A stretch of DNA of 64,000 nt, from assembly GCA_033725935.1 (NCBI GenBank), contig MU867066.1, positions 876,158 through 940,157 of the forward strand, written 5' to 3'. This DNA comes from Cladorrhinum sp. PSN259. Taxonomy: Eukaryota > Ascomycota > Sordariomycetes > Sordariales > Podosporaceae. The notes beneath the pieces are model-generated. The model was given only the letters and a program-made list of their open reading frames with translations. It was not told the DNA's origin and made no database searches. Shown one piece after another: positions 45,462 through 57,200 of this stretch (within the stretch, counting starts at the first letter, position 1; every line of letters starts with the position of its first letter). Both the position numbers and the translations under genes were made by a program.

Positions 45462-46446
45462 GTTTGTGTTTGTCTCCTTTTGTTGGCTGGATATTTGTAT
45501 TTGAAGGAAAGCAGCGAGCGGCAGCAATTCTCTGGGAGAATGTTTACGCACAAACGACAGTTCCGTGTCCAAGCGTTCAATTTATGACGGCGAATTCATG
45601 ACCGACCTCAAGCTACAAGAGAGGCAGGACTCTCACCACCGCTATCACTCAAGTCCAAAGAGAATGATGATGACATGAAACGACTAGGAGAAAAGAAAGT
45701 TACAGGACGCAACGGAGAGAGGGGGGAGTAAGAAGGATATATGTTGGTGGTTTTACATGGATGTTATTAATAGGAGAGGAAGGGGAGAATGAGGGTGAAT
45801 CAGCAGAGAAATAGGGGAAAGCGTGGGATACAGCAGAGCGAGCCCCTTGGGACGAAAGCATTGGGGTTGGTTTTTCCTGGAGCGAGTGTACATGTACGTA
45901 AGCTTTTAGACGAAAGAATGATGGGACGCAGAGGCTTGAAGGGAACTGAAGAGAAGAGAAAAAAATGATACCCGAGTTTCTTTCTTTGTTTGCGATTTGA
46001 TAATGATCGTTGAGTCTTGAATGGTTCCCTCGGTATTTGTTGGAAAATTGTCAAAGTCACGGTCTTTTGTTCACAGCGAAAGGAATACTAATGGAATAAT
46101 ATTTCTGGAAGAAGAGCCATTTACAGACTATTCAAAGTGTTTACGGAGCCCCCTGTTTCTCCTTCTCCTGGTGCTAGTTGTATGTACTGTACATATGTAA
46201 ATCCGCGCGACGCCGTTCGAGGACCCTGATGTCTAACTTTGTATTTGCGCTGTTCATGAATGATTCTGGAATGATGATTCCGAATGTGGCAGTGTCTAAT
46301 ATGATGGAGGTATCTAGTGCCATCAATTACTGTTTTATATTCGGGTTTTGTTAAAACTGTTTTCTCTGAACTCTTTAGGGTGGCTCCTAGATTCAGTTGT
46401 CTCAGACATCGTGCCAATAGGGGATTAGATAGGTAATTTGGAACTC

Positions 46447-46447
<1 letters not shown>

Positions 46448-46515
<68 letters not shown>
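46448..46515. repeat. (GT)n dinucleotide microsatellite
   Basis: About 34 TG units without interruption, followed by GGAAGATGGG. Likely polymorphic. Confidence 0.95.
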
Positions 46516-46516
<1 letters not shown>

Positions 46517-48500
46517 AAGATGGGGGAGAAGACAGACGGACGCCTCACGACTCCATATTCAATATTTGACACACATACACGAACTCCCTAATATAAATGC
46601 CGAGATTACATATCCATCTACGCACTACCGGTACTTGCCTTCTTTTTATCTTCTGCCAAGGTTTCCAACAAATTATCTGGTCTTGTAATAATTGACCCCC
46701 ATCTACCCTCATCTACCACCCCATTATCCGATATGAACTGAACTCCTAAACATCTCAAGCCTTTGCCCCACCATATTAGTTAAACTATGTATGTATGTAA
46801 TTACCTCTCGGAATTAGGAATGTAACAAAGCCATCTTATGTATGATTACACTACTGTAGACTTCAAATGGAGGGAAGGGGGGGTGAAATCCGTAAATATA
46901 GTACATACTATTCCCCCCAAAACAAAACAGAATAGTTTCCAATCTCCATCGTGATGTGGATGGGATGTGGATGGGATAAAGAAAACGGAAACACCGGACA
47001 ATTATGTACAGTACCTAAATACACACAACTAAAATTAGAGCGGACACATTCCATCTCGAGTAATCCGTTTCACCGTCCTTCCTGTTTCAGTGGAAACATC
47101 CAACTTGGAAATTGTCCGGGATTGTTTTTTTGGGTATGCAACACAAAGTTCCCCGTGATGCAACAAGTTACGGATATGTACTGCATGCCGAACCGGTATA
47201 TTGTGTGAGTGGGGGGGAGATGGATTGCATGCGTATACATACATAGATAGATGCACGGTACTTGGGGCTGCCGCCGAACATGACAAAGAGAGGTAGGTAG
47301 TAAATTAGACTAGGTGCTTGTATCTCCGGTAATGCAATTAAAAACCAAGTTTCACGAAAAGGCTTATCTGTTTGCCGTGTAACAATCATAGCCTTGTCTC
47401 GATGGGATGTGTGTGACTTTGAGTGTTGTACTGTACTAATGACAACCAAAGTATCCATCCATCCATCCATCCATCCCATCTTTAACCCTCTCATCAACAA
47501 ACTCAAAACGAGACAATTCTTTTTTTAAATAAAAAGCTACACATGCAACCAGATAATACAAAGCACGATTTCTGGAGTCCAATTTTATTCATTTGTGAGA
47601 AATCCGCAGATTCAGGATTCGGTCAGAACTTGTAAAGTTTCCATTTGTATCGTAATGTGACCTCGCAGAGACGGACCGAACCCGCAGACGATGGCGTCAT
47701 TTTACAACTCTGTTGTTATATTGTCGTACTGATGTGTCAGCAGCCATCGAGTCACCACGCACAAAGTAGATGTGAACACCACCACAAAAGTGTTTAGGGC
47801 AGTGGTGATACGACATAGCAAACTGAAAAGGCAACTCATCACTGATGTTCCAAAGCACTCAACAGTCGGGTGAAACAAAAACACACTTTTGATTATGTAC
47901 CACCATGTATATTTTTTCAATCGAAATAACACCTCAGCCCTTTACCAAGGTCTATACTGGTATCTAAAAGTACATCATTCATTGCTCATCATCACAAAAC
48001 AGATCTTCAAAATGTTCTCAAGAGAAAAAAAATTGTTCAAAATTTGCCAAAAAATTCAAGACTCGCGAGGGGGGTATAGTAGGTAGCAACACAAAAGACC
48101 ATATCAACAAAACCACTCAATTCATTCCATTCCACCCATCTTTTTCCCATTCCCTTGCCCAATAACCCCTTTTTATTTTCCTTCCACTTTTGAAAAGCCA
48201 TTAAGTTTTCCCCTAATGCTGGCAACAACTGCCGATGCCGAGTTGAAGTGAACTGTCGGTGATGGCCTGTCTCCAATTTTGAGGAGTGAGTGTGGTGTTT
48301 TTTGGTGTGGAAGTGGAGTTTTGTTGGTTCCCCTTTTTTTAAGAATTTCTTGGCGAGGGTGACCTAATCCCTCAAACTCCACCACCACCACCACGATCAC
48401 TCCATCTCGTCCTTCGTCCGAAGCATCGGTGAGTCGACAAACATCAGCTGAGATGAATTGATCGGTATGTGTACAATGTTGTTGCTAGTTGTCGACACAC

Positions 48501-48525
48501 AAAAAAAAAAAAAAAAAAAAAAAAA
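48501..48525. repeat. poly-A run (25 A)
   Basis: An uninterrupted A tract about 200 bp downstream of the minus-strand Par32-like gene. No target-site duplication or open frame suggests a retroelement tail. Confidence 0.9.
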
Positions 48526-48728
48526 GAAACTTTTGGTATCCCCCATATATGTCGTAAATAGATGAGGTGTGGTGTTGTCTTGAAAGATCCCGAAACGCCT
48601 TGCTGTGATATAATGAAAAAACGCTGATAGATGGGTATAATGGAAAACGACGACGACGACAAAATTCAGAACGCTGCTGATGCTGGCTTCCGCAAATTCA
48701 TAGAGACCGGAACACTAAAGAACCACAT

Positions 48729-49175
48729 CTAGTGGGTGTGGCTCATGATGCGGCCCCAGAAACCGGAGCGGTTGCTGTCGGTCGTGCTGGTCGAGTCCAC
48801 TCTCCTCAAGCTGGCCGAGTCCTTCTTGTCCTTGTGGGAGCCGGAAGAGGAGACGATGTTGCCGGCACCGCCGCGGCCAACGTGGGAGATGGTGGCAGCC
48901 TTCTCACGGACCTCGGCGCGGGTGAACTCCTCGTCGAAGGAGAGGACTGGTCTCTCGGCGGAGGAGTGGGCGTTGCCGGCACCACCGCGACCCGAGTAGA
49001 AGCGGGTGGTGGTTGAAGCCTTGGGAGCGACAACGGCAGCGGGAGTTGGGACGCCCGTGGGAGCGGTAGTCTTGGGAGCGCGGAAGAAGTTACCGGCACC
49101 ACCGCGGCCAGAGTGGGTGTAGCTGTTCTGAGCCACGGTGGGGTGTGGCTCGGTGATGGTGTAGAGGGAAGGCAT
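48729..49175 (-). CDS. small Par32/DUF3602-type protein with three GRGGAGN motifs
   Basis: A 148-aa single-exon protein, Ser/Thr/Ala-rich and probably disordered. The motif (S/V)GRGGAGN occurs at residues 22-29, 61-68 and 99-106, spaced about 38 residues apart. This repeated glycine-arginine motif defines the fungal DUF3602 family that includes yeast Par32, a TORC1-responsive regulator of ammonium transporters. The C-terminus is basic and Ser/Asp-rich, ending WGRIMSHTH. No membrane segment or signal peptide. The start is MPSLYTITEPHP, which begins just before the first motif; an in-frame Met 50 codons upstream lies in UTR-like sequence. A role in nitrogen signalling is only inference from the family. 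Confidence 0.83.
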   Translation of the reverse strand: MPSLYTITEPHPTVAQNSYTHSGRGGAGNFFRAPKTTAPTGVPTPAAVVAPKASTTTRFYSGRGGAGNAHSSAERPVLSFDEEFTRAEVREKAATISHVGRGGAGNIVSSSGSHKDKKDSASLRRVDSTSTTDSNRSGFWGRIMSHTH

Positions 49176-51551
49176 CTTGAGAAGTTGTGAGGTGTGATGA
49201 GCACTGTCGTAAGAGAGTTGTCTCAGGTTGAGAAGGAGAGCGCGAGGTTGTGAAAGTTTATCTTGGTGCGAGAAAGCTGTATCCTTGCGATGAGATGGGT
49301 GGACAGGAAAAGAAGAAACATTCATCTATTATACCTAGGGCAGGGAGGGAGGGTGTGTGTAAGTGGTGGCTCGCCAAGGCAGGGGCCAAGCAAGAGTCGC
49401 AAAGCCATCCTTCATCGCAGATGGGACGGCTTCAGCCAAACAAAGGCGTCAAACGACAGCACGCGGCGCTGGGCGGGAAACCGCATGACCACGCAATCCC
49501 TGGGCAATGACGGGCAAGGCACCGGTGGCACAGGGTACAAAGGTACCCGAACACAGAAGAGGCATCTCCGTGGGCCCTGAAGAATTTTTTTCGACCAAGA
49601 ACCTGGAAAGAACAAAGGGGGCCATCCCCGCTGTCCTGGAAAAAGCCTAGAAAGCCCAGGCACTGAAAGTTTTGACGGTTTCGATGGCGTCAGGTGGCCC
49701 GGGTCGTTTTTTCCAGGCTGTGCCCCAGCGCTGCCCAGCGCTTACTCCCCTGCAAAGGCTGAAAAATTGCTTGCCCAGGTGCCGAGACAGCCAGCACAGG
49801 CCAGCAAACGACCAGCACAGGCCAGTTCGAGCTTTCCCTTAGCTCATAGAAACTCGCCCGGCAGTCACGAGGGACGCAATGGTGCTATTTGTTACGAGAT
49901 GATTACTCCATCGAATGCCACCCCGGCTAGGTACCCTTTGGCTGCGCTGCACACTGTTTCGGTACTTGCAAACTCTAAAACCCATCATTCTCCCCTCTCG
50001 TTCCGTGATCCGCGAGCGATGGAAATAAGGGGAAATTCCAATTGACTGGCAGATGCAATGGACGGCGATGAGACGACCATGTGTGTATTGCCGGACGCAT
50101 TCCGTTTTCGCTTTCGGCCCCTTGGTTTGTGACGAGTCTGGCGAGCTCTGACGAATGTGACGGTCGCCGACGCCGAAATCGCCATCATGGCGACTAATTG
50201 CTCATCGAGGTGCCTGCCTCACCTCTTTGCTCGCCAATTCTTGGTTTCGTTCATCAGCCAAGAAACATGGATGCCAAATTTTCAAGGTCCCGTGTGTCAT
50301 GGCCGAAATAATTTTTCTCCAATGATGCTCCATCTTTCCCCATTTCCAAGCTTTTTTCTCTCGGTACAGTTGTGGATAATATGTGGACTTGTCGTGGATT
50401 CGCCCTGAATCTCGGCCCAAGATCTAAACAAACTTGGAATAGGCTTCTCCAGATTTTAAATTCGGGATGCCGAGCCGATGCCTTTTTCCCCCTGGCAGCT
50501 TCCCCTGCCGGCGATCGGCCAACCCCGGATTTTCCATATTTAGCGTTCACGCGTGCAAGATAGCGTCGTCTTTAACACCTTTAACCCTGGCCACCCGCTG
50601 AAGGCTTCCCGCTCCCGCGAATCCAGTCAAAAAGCTGTGGACAGGCCTCCCCGCATTTTGTATTTAGAAGAAGGAAGATGGAATTCATGGAACATCTTAA
50701 AGATGTTTGGGGTTCCGAATGTTTGGGATCTGCTCACGGGGTCGCAGTCAGGAGGACTCCTCCTCTTACGCTCAGCACGACGTCGGTCGGATACTCGCTT
50801 CTCATTCGGCATTCTGGAATTGCGATTGCCGCTGGCGGCGTTGCTAGTCAAAGCATGACGGCTTACGACGGTTGAGGTCTATCACTCATCACCAGCTACA
50901 CTAGCACCCAGGCGGTGCAATGCTCGTCATCTGACACAGACCATATGTTCTTCTCCCACTACGATTCGTCCCTGGTCCCTCGGTTCGGTTTTTCCACTTC
51001 CAGAAGCCCCTCGGCGAAACAAGAAACCAAAGATCTGGAATGGCTTGGTGTGTGCCCTGGTCATCTTGCATCAGTGGCTGTTCTTGGCTTCACGGTTGTC
51101 ACCACACTTGGTCGCTTTCTCAGGGGCGACTTTCGGGAAAGGGTTACATGTGTGGAATGCACTGCAGGATGGCTGCAGATGCGGGTAAATGACATTTTCA
51201 GCCTTGCCCACCAGGCCAGCCTCGAGATGCATCATGGCTAGATTTGTGTCGCCTGGTCACCAACCTTTTCCTACACAGAGTGATTGCCTTTATGTCCCCA
51301 GTGTCGTTATCTTATCTCCTACAAGTAGAAGCTGACTCTGTCCAGTTCTCCTCTTCTGTGGGCACATTGCCCATGGTTCTCTGGCTGTGGCTCGATACAT
51401 GGTTACTGGTGGAGATGATTGCATCCCGAGCAAAGTCAAAATGAAGGAGACGTGGGCAATCTTGCTCAAGGTCGTATTTTGGATCTTGAAAGCTTTCAGG
51501 CTTAGCATATTGGCCATCCCCATTTCCCCGTTTCGTCTCCTCCCCAGCAAA
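49176..51551. other. divergent intergenic region
   Basis: About 2.4 kb between the Par32-like gene (-) and the Gag-like frame (+). Short open frames on both strands without domains. A repeated GCCAGCACAGGCCAGC-type stretch occurs at 49790-49825. The frame of the Gag-like protein is open from 51387. No further gene seen. Confidence 0.45.
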
Positions 51552-52283
51552 ATGGCTGCCCAGGGACACGTTGGGGAGGATGTTGAGGAACCATACCAAC
51601 GTGTCTACCCAGTTGCAGGTGGCCAGAGTCAGGGACAGCAACATGCTAACGCGATCTCCCAAGGAAGTGGTGAGGCGCCGTTGCCTTTGCCCAACATACC
51701 ATCTCAAGGAGTGTCCCGCAGTATCCTTTGGCCCAGTACAACGACCGAACCATCTGAATACGTTTCGACAGCCCATCTTTATCCACCTACTGGGTGCAGG
51801 CCAACGTGGGATGGTGAGCCAGAGACCTTTTACCCATTCATGAACTTCCTAATTGATGTCTACAATAGCGATGCTCCCTTCGGGCATCTTGGACGCTCCG
51901 AGCATATCTGGTGGATCATCAACTTGGTCCCGTCTCCAAGGATTCTCGAGCTTGAGTGGTATATCGAACAGAATGGGAACCCCGGACCCGATTCTTCCGA
52001 GTTTCTGGACGAACTTGGACCTTGTACTCAACCGAACCCTCCACTCGATCCTCTCAAGCTGATGGATGAGCTTCTGCGTCTCTTTGGGAATGACCCGCGC
52101 AATAACGAGACAGGCCAGTTAATTAGCCGGGTCCCGAGGATGGGAGATGAAGATGGAGATGCACTGAGGAGCAGATGGAATGAATTATTTCGACGGTCCC
52201 TACTAGGTCCGCCTCCTTCGTATACTGCCGCTCAGTCTGGGGGGCCATCACTAGAGGAAGCGGGTGGTACGGCCCGAGGCTAG
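51552..52283 (+). CDS. orphan retrotransposon Gag-like protein
   Basis: A frame of 243 aa from the Met at 51552; in-frame Mets upstream at 51387 and 51441 would give up to 298 aa, but the added part is hydrophobic and untypical. The N-terminal 80 residues are Gln/Pro/Ser-rich. The centre matches the pattern of Ty3/gypsy Gag: RPTWDGEPETFYPFMNFL, a tryptophan-bearing helix (HIWWIINLV), a helix around LELEWYIEQ, then DPLKLMDELLRLFGNDPRNN, whose LxxxFGDP-like end is a strong Gag hallmark, and a final RSRWNELF helix. There is no CCHC zinc knuckle, protease or reverse transcriptase downstream and I saw no flanking LTRs. It may be a domesticated gag or a decayed element; the frame being intact favours the former. 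Expression is unproven. Confidence 0.55.
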   Translation: MAAQGHVGEDVEEPYQRVYPVAGGQSQGQQHANAISQGSGEAPLPLPNIPSQGVSRSILWPSTTTEPSEYVSTAHLYPPTGCRPTWDGEPETFYPFMNFLIDVYNSDAPFGHLGRSEHIWWIINLVPSPRILELEWYIEQNGNPGPDSSEFLDELGPCTQPNPPLDPLKLMDELLRLFGNDPRNNETGQLISRVPRMGDEDGDALRSRWNELFRRSLLGPPPSYTAAQSGGPSLEEAGGTARG

Positions 52284-54282
52284 GTCCACCACGAGCAACG
52301 AGATACCGCCACGCTGCCTTGGGACTGTGAGCAAAATCGACTGGAAAGCCCAGCGTCGAGAAGGGGGGGCATGGAAAAACAAGAAGGGATTCCGGAGACA
52401 GAATCCACATAAAAAGGAAAAGACTACAAAAAAAAAAAGGATGAAGCTTAACCAGAGTAGTCTGAACAGAAACAGCAGCAAAAACAAACTTACCGGGGAC
52501 GACATAGATAACACACAACCAACCGAATCGGCATAAAGTCGGTTTACAATGTTCATGGTTCATGTTTTACATGATTGGATGAGGCAGACGACGGACGACT
52601 CTGATATTCTTAAACTTGGATAGACCATATATATACACGTGGGAAGGAGATGCCTTTTAGGAAACACACCGGGATGGATGGTTTTCGGATACCCCTTATA
52701 CACCATGAATACTTTTGTCAAATTTTGTCATTGCGCTCTTGCCGGGCAACTCATTGATAAGGAGTTCTGGTGTTAAACTTGGGTTTTGAGTTGAAATTGT
52801 TTTGAGCAAATTGGGTTGTTTTGAGCAAAGTTGAATTACTCGAGCAAAGTTGGATTATTTTGAGATTGGACTTAAACCTTGAAGTCATATTACTTGTATT
52901 TTGTACTATTAAACGGTCAAAAGTTTGGAAAGAAAAAAATATATATATGAGAAATGTTCAAACGCCGTCGATTATAGACTCAGCCTTTGACGTGCATGAT
53001 CTGATGAGTTACTTCATCTTACCGCAGCCATTTCACTTTATTACAGTTTTGCTCTGCCTTCTTTGCCAGGATAAGTTATATACTTGACAACTCGAGAGGG
53101 AAGGAAGGGTAAAATAAGCTTGGATTAATTATCTGCATTTCAACTTGATAATTCCCCAAACTTCTGGGGAACCCGAGACTGCGAGATGAATTGACATGCC
53201 ATGTAGTATTTCTCTGACCTTTTTTTTCTTACTTGGGCCATAATATGCTATCTATATATCACCATGTAGAGTACGTAGTAGTTGCAAAATTTAGATTTTG
53301 ACCGGACAAACAGACCCCTAGATAAAACGTCGAACCTACTTACAAACAGATAAAGTCGCCAGTGTAGACCGAACTTTTTCCTATTTCCTTTTACCACTTT
53401 GGACAAAAATAAACATTTTTTGATCAATCGTTAATAACATACGAGCAGACTAGTCAAATAGAAAACTAAGAGAGCAACAGCTTCGACGATACCCGGCTCA
53501 CATGAACGTTACAAGAGAATTTTAATTACACTAAAACATAGTTATCCAGGACTTTCTCTTTTACTGTTACCGTTTCTTCCTCCGTATCGGGCTCTCAACG
53601 ACTGGAATTTACGAAAGAAAATGAAAAAAGACATCTGCTTGAGACTTATCACTCATCTTTAGTAGCCCTGGTTTAATTAAATTAAAAGTTATTAAAAAGT
53701 TTTATCGGAAGAAACTTTTCACATAAAGAGAGATATGAGATAGTTGAGAATGCTAGCTAGCAATGAGTCCAATACAACTCTCGACTGCTTTTTGTTCTGT
53801 AGCTCGGCTTGAGGCGGTGGAAAACACAGCTGCTCCATGGGGCCCTCATCCATTGTCATTTTTTATACCAAGTTGATTTTTTTTCTCTTCCATAAATTAC
53901 CACAAGAAGAATAAAAATATCTTGCTCATTCGCTTTGCCTCGCTTTGCTTTTTTCCAATCACTTTCAAAACATATTCCATCAAATAAGAAAAGACAAATC
54001 GTAGAAAACGACCAAAAAAGCAAAGCACTTCTATATGGGGAATAAAGAAATCAACAGCGAGTGCAGCAAACAAAAAAAAAACCCATGATATATCCGCCAT
54101 ATCCCTCGGAATCCAGGTAGATAAAAACAAAAATCATTTCAAGCCCCGCCAAAAGATAGATCCCCATAGTAATAACCGCTCGCCTGCTAATAGATTACCC
54201 GATCCCAATTCATATTCGTAACATATCACACATCGCGTCCCCTCGCCCTTCCAAACATCCAACAGGGCCCTGCCCCGGGTAC
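52284..54282. other. AT-rich convergent intergenic region
   Basis: About 2 kb. Left: the 3' flank of the Gag-like frame. Centre (about 52700-54170): strongly AT-rich sequence with a degenerate repeat around TTTTGAGCAAAGTTG (52784-52866). Right: the 3' flank of the large minus-strand gene. No coding pattern. The AT bias could reflect repeat-induced point mutation of an old repeat, but no element can be recognised. Confidence 0.45.
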
Positions 54283-57200
54283 TTAAAAGGTATCAGTCTC
54301 CTGACTAGCCAAACTCCCAAAAGTATCTGTTTCAGAGAAAAACACAAAGCCCGTCAGTAACAAAATCCTCAACCCCCAACACACAACTTCAATCAAACAA
54401 GCTAGATCATACCTCTCTTCCTCCTTGCGCCATCCACGCTTCCATTGTCACTCAACGGGCTCCCAACACCAGCCAAGCTCCCACTGTTCCTCCCACTCCC
54501 AGTTCCCGTAGGGGTCATCGGCCTCGGCCCCGAGGGACGTCTGCTGACCGCCCCGTTATTGCCGCCCATCAACGCGCCGCTCAAGTTCCTATTCTCTAAT
54601 TGCTGGCCCTGAGGTCCAGGGCTGACTGAAGTCCCAGCCTGGCTAATATAGCTTGCCGTCGGCGCACCATGCGTCATGGTGCCGTACCCGCTCTCAACGC
54701 TATGATGCGGCAAAGTGGGCTTCTGCAGCTTGATCAGCCTCTTATTCTGGGGCACCGGGCTCGCGGCGCCAGAAGTAGGGTATTGCTGTTGCTGCTGTGA
54801 GTGATCAAGGGGTTCCTTGGGAGGACGAGGAGGTCCACCCGAGGTGGCGGTAATATTCGCCGCAGCAGGGGATGAAGTCCAATGCTGCTGATAGATGCTC
54901 GGATCGAGCGGGGTGCCGTAGCTATCCCGATGCTCATGCGCAGGGAGACGGTTCAAGCTCGTGGCTGAACCAGCCCAATCAGCTGAGTGCGGGCTCATAG
55001 GGGAATCAAACCCCAAAGCTTGAGATTCCAAAGCGGCCTTGAAGCGCTCCGTTTGACCCTGACGCGGTTGAGGGTGCTGAAGGTTGAGGGAGTCGCGATG
55101 GGCCTTGTATTTAGGATCCTCAGGCGTCATGGTTACCCAGTTAGCCGGACCAGATAGAGGCATCTGGCTGTACGTCCCCTGGTCATTAGCCTCTTGGTGA
55201 AGAGTCCCGGGGAGGTCCTGCTCTGAGAAACCGGTGTGGAGTTTGTCGCTTTGGATTGGCTGGGGAGGAGCAAGCTCATAGTTGTCGGCGTAATGATCCA
55301 ATGACCCTGAGTGGGATGGACCGGTTGGGAATCCACCCTCTGCTCCCTGTTGTGACTGTTTGCTCAAGCGAGACGATTCTGGCACGCTGGAGGCTGTTGT
55401 CTCCGACCACCGAGAAATCTTGGGAATGCGGAACCAGCTGGATCTTCCTTTCTTCTTCCCTTCCTCCGTTCGTGGAGTGTTTTCATTGCTCAAAGAGCCC
55501 TGGGGTGGTTGGCTAGCTACCTGTGGCGGTGTGGCGAGCGGCACCGAGTCCCCTCGAACGTGCGCGGGGGTCATGAGCACTTCGGGATGATCATAGTTGA
55601 TGCTCCCATCATCGGGCCCATCTCCGTAATCCTCCTCATTGTCCTCGGGCACAGTGCTTATCCTGTGAGCGGAAACCTTACGATCGTAGGTAGGTTTCGC
55701 TGATGTGCCGCGGGACTGGATTGAAAGGTATCCAGACTGGGATGCGTGGCTCGCCGTCGAAGTGCCGGCATGACCCTCGGGTTCGTAGCCGTGGTCTTGT
55801 TCGTACTGGCCTTCCTGCTGTAGGTTGTCATAAAGTTGCTGATCCTGGGTGCTGGCATGGGGGCCTGGTGCGGTCCGTGCCTTGAGGACATCGACTTCTG
55901 TCAACAGCTGATTAAGCATGTCTTCTATCCTGCCGAGGTCGTTGGCACTCTTCGCACCAAGTCCCTTCAAGGCGCGGCGGAAAATGCTCCTCTTCTTGGC
56001 ATTGATATCTTCGTTGATAGTGTTCGCGATGGAGGCGGCATGGATGGAGCGGGCAGCGCTGCCGGGGTAGGGCCGTGGGCCGTTGATGGCGCGAGCGACA
56101 GTCTTCTCGGTGTTCTCCTTGACCTCGGTGATAATCACATCCTCAGTATCAGCAAGGATCCTTTTGAGGTCTTCGAAGTTGTTGCGCATCTCAGTAGCGG
56201 AACGAACGAGCGTGACCAAAATTTCGGTATCTCTCGCGCTGCGCTGCGCATCTCTGACCATGAGGTGCTGCATAAGAGAAATGATGTCCTTGGACTCAAT
56301 TCTCTCGATGCCAGTTCCAGTAGAGGAATCATAAAGAGGTGAAGCCATTCCTTGTGACAAGCCACTCATATGCCGAGTAGAGTTGTAGAATGGATCTTCA
56401 ACAGCATTGCTGGGGCCGCCGAGCGGGCCAATCTCAAAATTGACACCCTTGCCTTGTGTTTGAATGTCTGGGGTCTTGTTGGGTCCTTGAGAGATGTAGC
56501 CCTCGTCCACCCGTGGGCTGCGAGTTCCGTAGTCATCGAGCCCATAATCAAAGTTGTTACCCCCCAGAAGGCTGTCATTGAGACCGGGGAGGTTTGCAAT
56601 TGGGCTGGTTCCTTCATAAGGATTGGTGACGAGGGTGTCGCGTTTCTTATCTTCGGGGCTGCGGTACCATTCATCATGCTCTTGGCTAACTTGACGGCTG
56701 TGATTCTGGGCTGCGCCCATGGCGGCGGCGGCGGCAGCTGCAGCAGCTGCAGTGCCTGGAAGGGCGAGGGGCTCGAGATGGAAATCATCATCGAGATGCT
56801 GGGGGTTTTGGCGAGGGGTGGCCTCCTCGACCCACTCCTCCTCATCCTCCCTGCCATCGTGCCCATCGAGGAGGGACATGGATGGGTTGGTCAACACATC
56901 GTCCTCGTGCCAGTCTCCAATCTCTGGCAAGGGATCATGAGGATCCGGCATGCTGCTAAAACCCATCTTGGGATTTGAATGCTGATTTGCCAGTTGCTCG
57001 GTACTGCTAGAATCGAGCCCGGGGCGGTGTCCGTTCTTTGTCCGTTCCTTAAACGACCGATTTCGTTGAACACCAGCTCCCTGGAACGACCCCTCATCTT
57101 CCTCAGCAACCTGCTTTCCTTGCCTATTCTGGCGTCTGATCAAATCGGCAGCTGCCGCACCGACAGCTGCGCTGGTGATAGCCGCCTCTGAAGCAGTAGG

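Larger units (their letters stand above)
45462..48728. other. long convergent gene-free region
   Basis: About 3.3 kb between the 3' ends of centractin (+) and the Par32-like gene (-). It holds a GT microsatellite, a TCCA repeat (47453-47476) and a poly-A run (48501-48525). Several open frames of up to 112 codons show no domain. I see no gene or RNA. Confidence 0.5.
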
